Positions 9,308-16,708 of a stretch of DNA of 64,000 nucleotides are shown piece by piece (within the stretch, counting starts at the first letter, position 1; each line of letters starts with the position of its first letter). This stretch comes from Pseudomonadota bacterium (GTDB taxonomy: Bacteria; Pseudomonadota; Alphaproteobacteria; Caulobacterales; Aquidulcibacteraceae). Location: positions 62,001 through 126,000 of the forward strand of contig JAIUOD010000002.1 of NCBI GenBank assembly GCA_020161405.1, given 5' to 3'. Below the pieces are notes generated by a model. That model saw only the letters and a program-made list of their open reading frames with translations, had not been told where the DNA came from and ran no database searches. The translations under genes and the position numbers were made by a program.

Positions 9308-9925
9308 TTAACTTGCCACTTTGAAATGACAATAGATAAATTCCTGAATTGAACCAGATGGTGTATTATGTTGCTCTATTGTCGATTCAATCAAAGTGAA
9401 TTTATTTCCAAGTTCTTGTGCAAGTGTCTGAGCGCTATATCCGACAATATCAAGCCCGCTACATTTTTTTGGCCCGTCAAGGCTGAAAGTTGCAATTATT
9501 ACGTTGCCATTTGGTGCAATCGAATTTGTTAATTGCGAAATATATTTTTGTCTTTGTTCTTTTTCCGTTAAGAAGTGAAAAACTGCCCTATCATGCCATA
9601 TCTTATAGTGGCTTTTCGGCAATTCTATTTTTGTGACATCACCAACTAGCCATTCGTAACAATCGGCAAATTTAACTAGTCGATTTCTTGTTATATTTAA
9701 TGCGGTTTGCGAAATATCTAGAATTGAAACATTAGTAAATTCGCGCGCTTCAAGTTCATCAATTAATTTTGACGCACCAGAACCCACGTCAATAATATTA
9801 TCGCTTTTTGATTTGGCAATTTTTCCGATTAAATCAAGTGAGATTTTAGGTGTTTCTTGAAACCAACTTACGCTATCGGATTGTTTGGTGTTATAAACGC
9901 CGTCCCAATGAATATGGTCGTCCAT
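9308..9925 (-). CDS. class I SAM-dependent methyltransferase
   Basis: Predicted cytoplasmic Rossmann-fold methyltransferase of about 205 residues. Motif I is IIDVGSGASKL (about residues 44-54), motif II contains SILDIS, and the post-motif region reads WLVGDVTKIELP. WHDRAVFHFLTEKEQRQKY is typical of the Methyltransf_25/TehB-like group often annotated as trans-aconitate or thiopurine-type methyltransferases; substrate is unknown. The start at 9925 (MDDHIHWDGVYN) is preferred because AAGGA lies just upstream and family members begin close to this HWDxxY motif; a start 33 nt further upstream is possible but has no ribosome site. It is convergent with the nar operon and downstream of the porin gene, but a terminator separates it from the latter, so it probably has its own promoter. 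Confidence 0.88.
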   Translation of the reverse strand: MDDHIHWDGVYNTKQSDSVSWFQETPKISLDLIGKIAKSKSDNIIDVGSGASKLIDELEAREFTNVSILDISQTALNITRNRLVKFADCYEWLVGDVTKIELPKSHYKIWHDRAVFHFLTEKEQRQKYISQLTNSIAPNGNVIIATFSLDGPKKCSGLDIVGYSAQTLAQELGNKFTLIESTIEQHNTPSGSIQEFIYCHFKVAS

Positions 9926-9963
9926 GAAAATCCTTATCGAAAATGAAATGTATAGCACTTATA

Positions 9964-10004
9964 ACAAAAAAATGTCGTGGGAATATGCATAATCCCACGA
10001 CATT
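9964..10004 (-). terminator. rho-independent terminator after the porin gene
   Basis: A perfect 12-bp stem (9971-9982 with 9993-10004, arm AATGTCGTGGGA). On the minus strand it is followed at once by seven T residues (complement of the A-tract 9964-9972). It lies 11 bp after the porin stop. Confidence 0.9.
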
Positions 10005-10015
10005 TATTTCTTTAA

Positions 10016-11248
10016 TTAGAATTTCAAGCCAAAATATGGCATAATTTTTGTGGTATTTGTGAATAGATTATCGGCTTCATATTTGCCAATTTTAATGCCA
10101 GCACTATAATTTTTGCCGAAATTTTGTTCAATAATGGCATTCCATTCTGTGCCATATTTTAACCCGCCATTTTGAGCTTCAAAATCATGAAAGACAATTG
10201 AAAATTTTGTGCCATCTAACAATTTATTTGGCGATTTGGCCTTATAACTAACCCCAATATTGGCATCAATTAAGCCATTGGCGGGTGTGTTTAGGAATTT
10301 GTCAACCCAACCATCAAATGCATGATTTGTTCCAAGTGGGAATTGGAAGGCGCGTATTCCATTGCCTTCTTTGGCTTCATATTGGGCCTTTAATTGCCAA
10401 TTACCGAAGCTTATTGAAGGCTCTACCGAATAATAATTTAATTCAACGTTTGCAGTATTATTGGCATAATCTTTTTGATTAGCAAATTCCGCGTTAAACC
10501 CAAGTTTGAAAGTTGGGTGTGCTTTGACAATTTCATAACGCGCACCAAATGTTTGCGTTGATAAAGCAGCAGCATTTGGTAAATCCAACAAATAGTCATA
10601 GACACTAATTTTACCAAAGGTTTTTGCGTCATAGCTTAAGTTCAGCAAATGGATTTGTGTATCTTTCCAAGTTCCTTGTGCCGAATTCGTCCCGAAAATA
10701 CGATTTACATGTGTGGAATAGGCATAGAAAATTTCGGTGTTCGCAATGCTGTTGTTTTTTATACTAATTGCATCAAATGTCTGATCGTTTTGGCGCCATG
10801 CACCTGCACCAATATGTCTTTGATTGTTTATGGTTATAAGTTGACGACCAAGTGTAACGGTCGTGTTTGGTAATCCAGTATAATCCACATAAAGCCGATT
10901 TAATAATGTGTCATTTGGGTCGGCAACTATTGGATATGTGGTTTTGCCATTAATAGTATCGTTAAAATTACTGCCAAATAAATTAGTAATATTTTCAAAT
11001 TCGATAAGTGCAGATATTCCGTTGAAGCGCTTGGTTTGATAGTTAATTTTAGTGCGCAAAGTCGTTGCATTTGCATCGTTCACAATCCCCAATTGCTCGA
11101 CATATTCATAACGCAATCGCGCGTCAAAATGGGTTTGTCCATTTGAAATGGCATCAATAAAAGATACAGCCTGCGCATTTGCAGCTATGGGGGAACATAG
11201 CGCTAAAAAAGAAGTGCATAATAAGAGGTTTAGATTTGTGTTTTTCAT
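10016..11248 (-). CDS. outer-membrane beta-barrel porin (alginate-export-like family)
   Basis: About 410 residues. The start at 11248 gives a clean Sec signal peptide (MKNTNLNLLLCTSFLALCSP, cleavage near ANA|QA) and has GGAA upstream; the longer 423-residue frame adds 13 residues before the signal peptide and is unlikely. The mature part alternates hydrophobic and polar residues and ends in phenylalanine (YFGLKF), the outer-membrane insertion signature. The block RLYVDYTGLPNTTVTLGRQLI followed by GAGAWRQNDQTFDAI is characteristic of proteins with the alginate-export domain, a monomeric barrel family. Substrate is unknown. It is divergent from nnrS and shares the upstream region containing an FNR/NNR box, so an anaerobic or nitrogen-oxide response is plausible; a role in nitrate or nitrite passage across the outer membrane is only a guess. 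Confidence 0.85.
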   Translation of the reverse strand: MKNTNLNLLLCTSFLALCSPIAANAQAVSFIDAISNGQTHFDARLRYEYVEQLGIVNDANATTLRTKINYQTKRFNGISALIEFENITNLFGSNFNDTINGKTTYPIVADPNDTLLNRLYVDYTGLPNTTVTLGRQLITINNQRHIGAGAWRQNDQTFDAISIKNNSIANTEIFYAYSTHVNRIFGTNSAQGTWKDTQIHLLNLSYDAKTFGKISVYDYLLDLPNAAALSTQTFGARYEIVKAHPTFKLGFNAEFANQKDYANNTANVELNYYSVEPSISFGNWQLKAQYEAKEGNGIRAFQFPLGTNHAFDGWVDKFLNTPANGLIDANIGVSYKAKSPNKLLDGTKFSIVFHDFEAQNGGLKYGTEWNAIIEQNFGKNYSAGIKIGKYEADNLFTNTTKIMPYFGLKF

Positions 11249-11368
11249 CTTAAAGATTCCTAATTTAAAACCCTCAAGCCATTTCAAACTAATTTTCGTA
11301 CTTAGGCGAAATTATCGCCTGTGTTATGGGGAGGGCGCCTAAATATTACAATTTCGCGCAAAGGCGGC

Positions 11369-11382
11369 TTGACCTAAGTCAA
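11369..11382. promoter_or_regulatory. FNR/NNR-type binding site upstream of nnrS
   Basis: TTGACctaaGTCAA has two perfect half-sites of the CRP/FNR family (FNR, NNR/Dnr: TTGAY-N4-RTCAA). Its centre is about 40 bp upstream of a likely transcription start (TATTTA at 11403-11408 as -10), the class II activator position for nnrS. It lies about 120 bp from the divergent porin gene and might serve both. Confidence 0.85.
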
Positions 11383-11436
11383 GGAAATGACAATTAAGCC
11401 AGTATTTACTGCCTATTTTTAACCTTTGGCGAATGC

Positions 11437-12585
11437 ATGAAACAGATTTTCGATAAACCAATTTTCTCACTCGGTTTTAGGCCATTCTTTTTGATGGCTA
11501 TGGCCTTTTTGCCCATGGTAACACTATATTTTGTGCTTTCTTTTACAGGTATTTTTACCAGCCAAAATCTAGGATGGGACATAGTAAACTGGCATCGCCA
11601 CGAAATGGTCTTTGGTTATTCAAGTGCAGTAATTGCGGGGTTTCTACTAACCGCAGTGCCAAATTGGACCGGACATCCAACTCCTAAAGGCTCGCAGCTA
11701 GCTTTATTATGCGGTTTCTGGATTATTGGCCGATTTGCAATGCTCTTTAGTGCTTATTTACCTATATATGTCGTCGCAATCTGTGATATTCCATTTTATT
11801 TCTTCGTGGCAGTCGCTATTTTACCGGCCCTAATAAAATCACAAAATAGACGAAACTACTTCTTTCTTTTGCTGTTGCTTTTTCAATCAATAGCAAATTC
11901 AATTATGCATTTCGGCGACCCCGAACTTGGCATGCGAATGGGATTGAATATTATAATTCTAATAATGCTTATAATCGGAGGTCGTATAATCCCTTTCTTC
12001 ACTGAAAATGCAAAGGGCATAAAAATATATCGTGATCCGCGTATTGAAAAACTTGCGATGTATTGCGCAATTGGTGCCGCTATATTGGATATTTGGCGAT
12101 TTGCGCCAATGCTAAGCGGCTTCGCACTTTTATTGGCGGCATTCTCTAATCTTTGGCGCTTTACTCAGTGGAAAACCATTGAATCTCTCGATGAGCCATT
12201 GTTATGGATTTTACATATTGGCTATTTCTGGCTGGTTGTAGGAATGTTTCTTAAGGCATTGGATCTTTTTGGGTTCCATATTCCAAATGCGGTTGCCAAT
12301 CATGCTTTCACTATTGGGGGAATTGCAACTTTAACAATGGGAATGATGGCGCGTGTAAGCCTTGGTCATACGGGGCGACCACTTAAAGTGCATAATACAA
12401 TTATTTTGGCTTTTATAATGGTTAATATGGCGGCATTTGCACGGGTATTTTGGGTATGGATTTTGCCACATCAAACTTCTTCTATCTATTTATTTTCCGC
12501 AACCTTGTTAAGTGTCTCATTCATTCTGATGCTTCCAATATATTTTCCAATTCTTACAAATGAGCGGTTTTCAAAAAAGGTTTAG
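11437..12585 (+). CDS. nnrS: NnrS family heme-copper membrane protein
   Basis: Inner-membrane protein of 382 residues and about 12 hydrophobic helices, matching the usual NnrS length. The N-terminal motif FSLGFRPFFLMA (residues 10-21) and the block NWHRHEMVFGYSSAVIAGFLLTAVPNWTG (about 50-78) are family hallmarks, as are NIIILIMLIIGGRIIPFFTENA (about 169-190), HAFTIGGIATLTMGMMARVSLGHTGRPL (about 289-316) and the histidines in them. NnrS proteins are linked to nitric oxide stress in denitrifiers and are regulated by NNR-type activators; the FNR/NNR box upstream agrees. The ribosome site is weak. No NO reductase or nitrite reductase genes appear in this window, so its role here may be protection from NO made during nitrate respiration. 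Confidence 0.95.
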   Translation: MKQIFDKPIFSLGFRPFFLMAMAFLPMVTLYFVLSFTGIFTSQNLGWDIVNWHRHEMVFGYSSAVIAGFLLTAVPNWTGHPTPKGSQLALLCGFWIIGRFAMLFSAYLPIYVVAICDIPFYFFVAVAILPALIKSQNRRNYFFLLLLLFQSIANSIMHFGDPELGMRMGLNIIILIMLIIGGRIIPFFTENAKGIKIYRDPRIEKLAMYCAIGAAILDIWRFAPMLSGFALLLAAFSNLWRFTQWKTIESLDEPLLWILHIGYFWLVVGMFLKALDLFGFHIPNAVANHAFTIGGIATLTMGMMARVSLGHTGRPLKVHNTIILAFIMVNMAAFARVFWVWILPHQTSSIYLFSATLLSVSFILMLPIYFPILTNERFSKKV

Positions 12586-12599
12586 AAATTTTAGAAAAA

Positions 12600-12613
12600 T
12601 TGATTTATGTCAA
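12600..12613. promoter_or_regulatory. FNR-type binding site upstream of nrdD
   Basis: TTGATttatGTCAA matches the FNR consensus TTGAT-N4-ATCAA at 9 of 10 half-site positions. A TATATA at 12635-12640 can be the -10, which puts the start of transcription near 12647 and the box centre at about -41, the class II activating position. It explains anaerobic expression of nrdD-nrdG. Confidence 0.85.
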
Positions 12614-12682
12614 TAATTCTTTAGCAAATCACAATATATAGTGTTCATATTCCAATTAACCCCTATATATAGCGAGTGTGCA

Positions 12683-14614
12683 ATGTTAAAAAGCCAAGCA
12701 ATTGAATTAAAAACTAGCTCAAATTCAACCAAAATTGATTGTAACGATGCGATTTCTGAATATATTTTTCGGTCAGATTGGCGTGTCAATGCCAATGCAA
12801 ATTCAGATTATTCAAACGCTGGCCTCATAAATAATTGCGCAGGCAAAATAATTGCAAATTATTGGCTAGATAAAATTTATAATCAAAAAGAAGGTCAAGC
12901 ACATAGGGAAGGCGATATTCATATCCATGACCTTGATTGTTTAACTGGTTATTGCGCAGGATGGAGTCTAAGAATTCTACTAAATGAGGGGTTTAATGGT
13001 GTGCAGGGCAAAGTTGCAAGCTCCCCACCAAAACACTTTCGTGAAGCCTTGGGACAAATCGCCAACTTTTTGGGGATTTTGCAATCAGAATGGGCGGGCG
13101 CGCAGGCCTTTAGTTCTTTTGATACTTATCTAGCGCCATATATATTCAAGGATAATTTGAGTTTTCGCGAAGTAAAGAAAGCACTTAGGCAATTTATATA
13201 TAATTTGAACGTTCCCGCTCGATGGGGACAAAGCCCATTTACTAATATTACTTTTGATATTGATGTTCCGCCAGATCTTGACATTCAAGCACCCACAATA
13301 AATTATAATCATTTTTTCGGTGAAGATATTTCTGATGAGCTAAAAAATAGAATTAGGCAAAGAGGAATTAATAATCCTGAAGACCTAACATACGCAGATT
13401 TCAAACCTGAAATGGAAATGTTGGTTATAGCATTTTATGAAATAATGACACAAGGTGATGCCAATGGCCAACCTTTTACTTTCCCAATTCCAACCGTTAA
13501 TATAATGGAGAATTTCAATTGGGGTTCAAAAGTTACGAAGGCTATTTTTGATAATACAGCGAAAATCGGCAGTTCATATTTTCAAAATTTCATTGGCAGC
13601 CAATATTTATCTGATGAAAATGGCGCAAGAATTAAAAATCCTAACGCATATGAACCCCATGCTGTTCGTTCCATGTGTTGCAGATTACAACTTGATTTAC
13701 GGGAATTATTGAAGCGCGGAAATGGCCTGTTTGGCTCAGCAGAAATGACAGGTTCCATTGGAGTTGTAACCCTCAATCTTGCAAGGCTTGGTTATAAATT
13801 TAAAGGTGACATGAATGGTCTAAAAAACCAAATTATTGAATTAATGCAAATCGCTAAATCCACGTTGGAGAAGAAGCGCATTTTTATACAGGAAATGTAT
13901 GACCAAGGTCTCTATCCATATACAAGGCGATATTTACGCAATTTCAATAACCATTTTTCCACGATTGGGATTAATGGAATGAATGAATTATTGCGCAATT
14001 TTAGTAATGATGAAATCAACGTATCAATGCCCGCAGGAATTAAAATTGCGCAAGACATTTTAGATTTAATGCGTGATGAACTTAGAAAGTTTCAAGAACA
14101 AACTGGGCATCTTTATAACCTTGAAGCAACCCCAGCAGAGGGGGCAACATACAGGTTTGCAAAAGAAGACAAAAAGCGATTTCCCGACATTTTGCAAGCC
14201 GGTGAGGCGGCAAATATATATTATACTAATTCAAGCCAGCTTCCCGTAAATCATACTGAAGATCCGTTCGAAGCCTTGCAGTTGCAAGACAATTTGCAGA
14301 CTAAATATACTGGTGGAACGGTATTGCATTTATATATGAGTGAGAAAATTTCTTCAGGTGAAGCATGTAAGCAGCTTGTTAAAACGGTCATCGAAAACTT
14401 TAAATTGCCCTACATTACAATAACCCCAGTGTTTTCAGTATGCCCAACCCATGGATATATTAAAGGAGAAAAAGCACATTGCCCAAAATGTGGCGAAGAG
14501 ACAAAAGTTTGGACAAGAGTTATGGGGTATCATAGGCCAGTTTCAAGTTTTAATCTTGGCAAAAAAGGTGAGCATAATGAGCGTAAGCATTATGTCGAAC
14601 CAAATTCAAACTAG
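12683..14614 (+). CDS. nrdD: anaerobic ribonucleoside-triphosphate reductase NrdD (class III)
   Basis: Oxygen-independent glycyl-radical enzyme that makes deoxyribonucleotides. 643 residues from the ATG at 12683. A GTG at 12641 would lengthen it, but it lies at or before the predicted transcription start set by the FNR box and -10. The core shows HREGDIHIHDLD, CAGWSLR, NVPARWGQSPFTN, and FTFPIPTVNI. The C-terminus carries the zinc site (CPTHGYIKGEKAHCPKCGEE) and the glycyl-radical loop RVMGYHRP with G615. Compared with E. coli NrdD (712 residues) no N-terminal ATP-cone is visible, so dATP overall inhibition through such a domain is probably absent. It is followed 2 nt later by its activase gene. 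A membrane NnrS gene lies upstream but is separately controlled. Confidence 0.96.
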   Translation: MLKSQAIELKTSSNSTKIDCNDAISEYIFRSDWRVNANANSDYSNAGLINNCAGKIIANYWLDKIYNQKEGQAHREGDIHIHDLDCLTGYCAGWSLRILLNEGFNGVQGKVASSPPKHFREALGQIANFLGILQSEWAGAQAFSSFDTYLAPYIFKDNLSFREVKKALRQFIYNLNVPARWGQSPFTNITFDIDVPPDLDIQAPTINYNHFFGEDISDELKNRIRQRGINNPEDLTYADFKPEMEMLVIAFYEIMTQGDANGQPFTFPIPTVNIMENFNWGSKVTKAIFDNTAKIGSSYFQNFIGSQYLSDENGARIKNPNAYEPHAVRSMCCRLQLDLRELLKRGNGLFGSAEMTGSIGVVTLNLARLGYKFKGDMNGLKNQIIELMQIAKSTLEKKRIFIQEMYDQGLYPYTRRYLRNFNNHFSTIGINGMNELLRNFSNDEINVSMPAGIKIAQDILDLMRDELRKFQEQTGHLYNLEATPAEGATYRFAKEDKKRFPDILQAGEAANIYYTNSSQLPVNHTEDPFEALQLQDNLQTKYTGGTVLHLYMSEKISSGEACKQLVKTVIENFKLPYITITPVFSVCPTHGYIKGEKAHCPKCGEETKVWTRVMGYHRPVSSFNLGKKGEHNERKHYVEPNSN

Positions 14615-14616
14615 GG

Positions 14617-15321
14617 TTGAAAACTTTGGTGCAAAAGTCATTAAAATTACCAATAGCTAGCATTACGCCTATTACTTTTCAAGATTTTCCAGATCACATT
14701 GCGGCGATTATCTGGTTTATGGGTTGTAATATGCGTTGCTCTTACTGCCATAATCCTGATCTGGTTTTGGGTCGATACAAAAGAATTCCTTTCGCCATAG
14801 TGGACGATTTTTTAAGAACTCGTAGAGACTTAATACAAGGGGTAGTCATAAGCGGCGGTGAATGCACGTTGGCTAAGGATTTTCTCCCCTTTCTTCAATA
14901 CCTAAGGCAATTGGGTTTTAAAATTAAAATTGACACTAACGGCTCTAATCCGCAAATAATTTCCACTGCATTGGAGCAAGGGTTAATTGATTTTGTAGCG
15001 CTTGATTTTAAAGCCCCAGAAGAAAAATTTATACGGCTAACAAAGTATGATGGCTTTGTAGCTTTTATTGAAACGCTTGATGCAGTATCGAAATCAGGGA
15101 TCAACTTTGAACTTCGAACAACTATTCACTCTGACTTAATTTGCGAAAATGATTTAGAAGAAATGCTTGATATACTCATTAAGCACAATATCAACAGCCC
15201 ATTAATCGTCCAAGATTTTAAGGATGCTCCAAATTTCGGTGATTTAAAAAGCGATACTTATGATAAGAAGGGGTGGCTTTTAAGGCGAAAGGGTGAGTTT
15301 TTCTTTCGAGGCGACAATTAA
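14617..15321 (+). CDS. nrdG: anaerobic ribonucleotide reductase activating protein NrdG (radical SAM)
   Basis: Radical-SAM activase that creates the glycyl radical on NrdD. The [4Fe-4S] motif CNMRCSYC gives C37, C41 and C44 counted from the TTG at 14617, preceded by the typical ITFQDFPDHIAAIIWFMGC. GVVISGGECTL is the GGE motif for SAM binding. At about 234 residues it is longer than E. coli NrdG (154) and resembles the group sometimes named NrdG2, with a full radical-SAM half barrel. The start is uncertain: TTG at 14617, 2 nt after the nrdD stop, or a GTG at 14629; neither has a clear ribosome site, so translational coupling to nrdD is likely. Confidence 0.92.
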   Translation: MKTLVQKSLKLPIASITPITFQDFPDHIAAIIWFMGCNMRCSYCHNPDLVLGRYKRIPFAIVDDFLRTRRDLIQGVVISGGECTLAKDFLPFLQYLRQLGFKIKIDTNGSNPQIISTALEQGLIDFVALDFKAPEEKFIRLTKYDGFVAFIETLDAVSKSGINFELRTTIHSDLICENDLEEMLDILIKHNINSPLIVQDFKDAPNFGDLKSDTYDKKGWLLRRKGEFFFRGDN

Positions 15322-15333
15322 AAAAGATGGCTA

Positions 15334-15669
15334 TTAATCTTGTATCAAATTAAATTTCGATTCAATGACTAACAAGTTTTGAAACCCTTTTAGGTAACTT
15401 GTGACAAAGTTCTCTAGCTTGTCCCTGTCGTCTATTAGTTCGATGCAAATAGGATAATCGTCCTTTTCACTTTCGAATGGAAAATATCCAAGTTTGGAGT
15501 AAAACAAATATCCAGCAGTCGCTCTAAACGACACGGCATTCCGGATTTTCGAGTTTTGCGCCTTTTCTAAGATATAATCTCTTAACTTAGCTCCGAAAAT
15601 TCTCTGGTAAATTGTTTTGGGTTCCAACGTCCTGTTGTTATCAAAATAAATCTTAAAGCAAGTAATCAT
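15334..15669 (-). CDS. hypothetical protein, possibly a partial GNAT-like acetyltransferase
   Basis: 111 residues on the minus strand, convergent with nrdG (12 bp gap). I do not recognise it with certainty. The stretch GAKLRDYILEKAQNSKIRNAVSFRATAGYLFYSKLGYFPF resembles the end of a GNAT fold, where a helix after the acetyl-CoA loop is followed by a strand and the FYxKLGF motif. It would lack the N-terminal half of such a domain. No ribosome site is evident before the ATG. It could be a decayed gene at the edge of the inserted region or a chance reading frame. Confidence 0.4.
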   Translation of the reverse strand: MITCFKIYFDNNRTLEPKTIYQRIFGAKLRDYILEKAQNSKIRNAVSFRATAGYLFYSKLGYFPFESEKDDYPICIELIDDRDKLENFVTSYLKGFQNLLVIESKFNLIQD

Positions 15670-16035
15670 GTGGCATTTCTAGAGTTATCTGGTATTTGTT
15701 TTGTCAATCAGAGCACTACTCTTACACGCATTAATAGGCTGGAACTTGATCGAAATCAATTGATAAATAGTATTAACAATTCCACAATCATTTAAGTCTA
15801 GAAAAATCTGTGTGCTAAAATTACGAACATACTTGTTGTTATGGTCTCAATGAAATGTATTCAGAAACATTTAAAATTATTTACAAAAATTACGTGTGAA
15901 CTTTTCAACCCTAGCGCTTGGTAAGCTTAAAATGGACACTTGCAAGTGTTGATTAGGCGCACTTATAGGCTCACTATGTATTTTAACTATTAAAATACAT
16001 ATTAATATCAATATATTATAAGAAATACAATCCGT

Positions 16036-16080
16036 CTCATAACCTGAAGGCCGCAGGTTCAAATCCTGCCCCCGCACCCA
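16036..16080 (+). pseudogene. 3' fragment of an initiator tRNA (tRNA-fMet), likely attachment-site remnant
   Basis: 45 nt running from the anticodon loop (CTCATAACCTGAAGG, anticodon CAT) through the T arm (stem GCAGG 16053-16057 with CCTGC 16065-16069, loop TTCAAAT) to the 3' acceptor strand CCCCCGCA and CCCA. It matches, from memory, the alphaproteobacterial tRNA-fMet sequence at nearly all positions. Upstream of the anticodon the similarity stops abruptly; the D arm and 5' acceptor strand are missing, so it cannot be a working tRNA. A break at the anticodon loop is typical of tyrosine-integrase attachment sites. A related, more decayed copy of the last 22 nt lies at 26480-26501. Confidence 0.8.
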
Positions 16081-16112
16081 AAACTAACAATAAATTCAAC
16101 ATATTACAAACC

Positions 16113-16140
16113 GCCCTATTCTCAAAATAGGGCTTTTTTT
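16113..16140 (+). terminator. rho-independent terminator after the tRNA fragment
   Basis: Stem GCCCTATT (16113-16120) with AATAGGGC (16126-16133), 5-nt loop, then seven T residues (16134-16140). It lies 32 bp after the tRNA fragment and is probably the original tRNA terminator carried along with it. Confidence 0.88.
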
Positions 16141-16218
16141 ATGCCAATTCCTCTAAAACAAACCTAACACAAAAATTTGACATGCCCACAAATCGTGATA
16201 ACCTTAGGTTGAATCTGA

Positions 16219-16323
16219 TTATGTGGAACAATCCGTTGTAAAGTGTGGATATTTTGGGCGGCAAAGTTCAGCTTTTTCCTTTATCATGCCTATTATCCGT
16301 TCTTCAGTAAATCTTTTCTTCAT
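16219..16323 (-). mobile_element. remnant of an IS3-family transposase orfA
   Basis: Minus-strand 34-codon frame starting MKKRFTEERIIGMIKEKAELCR with an AAGGAACGAG ribosome site. The start MKKxRFTEEQIIxxLKE is the standard N-terminus of IS3-group OrfA proteins (helix-turn-helix). After about 22 residues the frame runs into unrelated sequence and stops, so the rest of orfA and all of orfB are gone. No terminal inverted repeats were found. It supports a history of insertion and decay in this interval. Confidence 0.6.
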
Positions 16324-16708
16324 CGCTCGTTCCTTTTATATAAAGAAAATCTTCTTCGCTATGGCCCAATTTTCTGGGGCAAGGCCACAAAATTTAGCAA
16401 AGGCTTGGGTGAAATTGTGTAGATGCCAAGCCATATTCTATTAAATTTAATTTTCAAATTCTTAGGCGCATGGTTTCTTGTTTGGATTTCACAGTTTAGG
16501 ATAGAAATTCTAAAAAAAATCTTGTGAATACAACACTATGCAAAAATGCCGAATTTTAAAGAGAATTTGTTGATTTTAAATTCGTAGAAAAAATATGCAT
16601 TAAAAATACACTTAATAAAGTGTTACCAAAAGGTTATTTTTTTATTGACAAGACTAAAAAAATATTGAGAAGAGCCTTTGTTACGTATAAATGCATGTTG
16701 GGGATAAT

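Larger units (their letters stand above)
15670..16690. other. gene-poor AT-rich interval at the left edge of a presumed insertion
   Basis: About 1 kb with no convincing intact gene. It holds a tRNA 3' fragment (16036-16080), a terminator (16113-16140) and a broken IS3-type orfA (16219-16323, minus). A TTGACA at 16645-16650 could be a -35 for the autotransporter gene, but no good -10 is found at the right distance. The stretch 15670-16030 shows nothing I can name. Confidence 0.6.

Noticed and set aside
12641..12682. Longer nrdD start (GTG at 12641)
   Set aside because: It lies at or upstream of the transcription start predicted from the FNR box and -10, and has no ribosome site.
15877..16077. 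Minus-strand frame beginning MRGQDLNLRPSGYE
   Set aside because: This is the well-known false protein made by reading the complement of a tRNA 3' end; it marks the tRNA fragment, not a gene.
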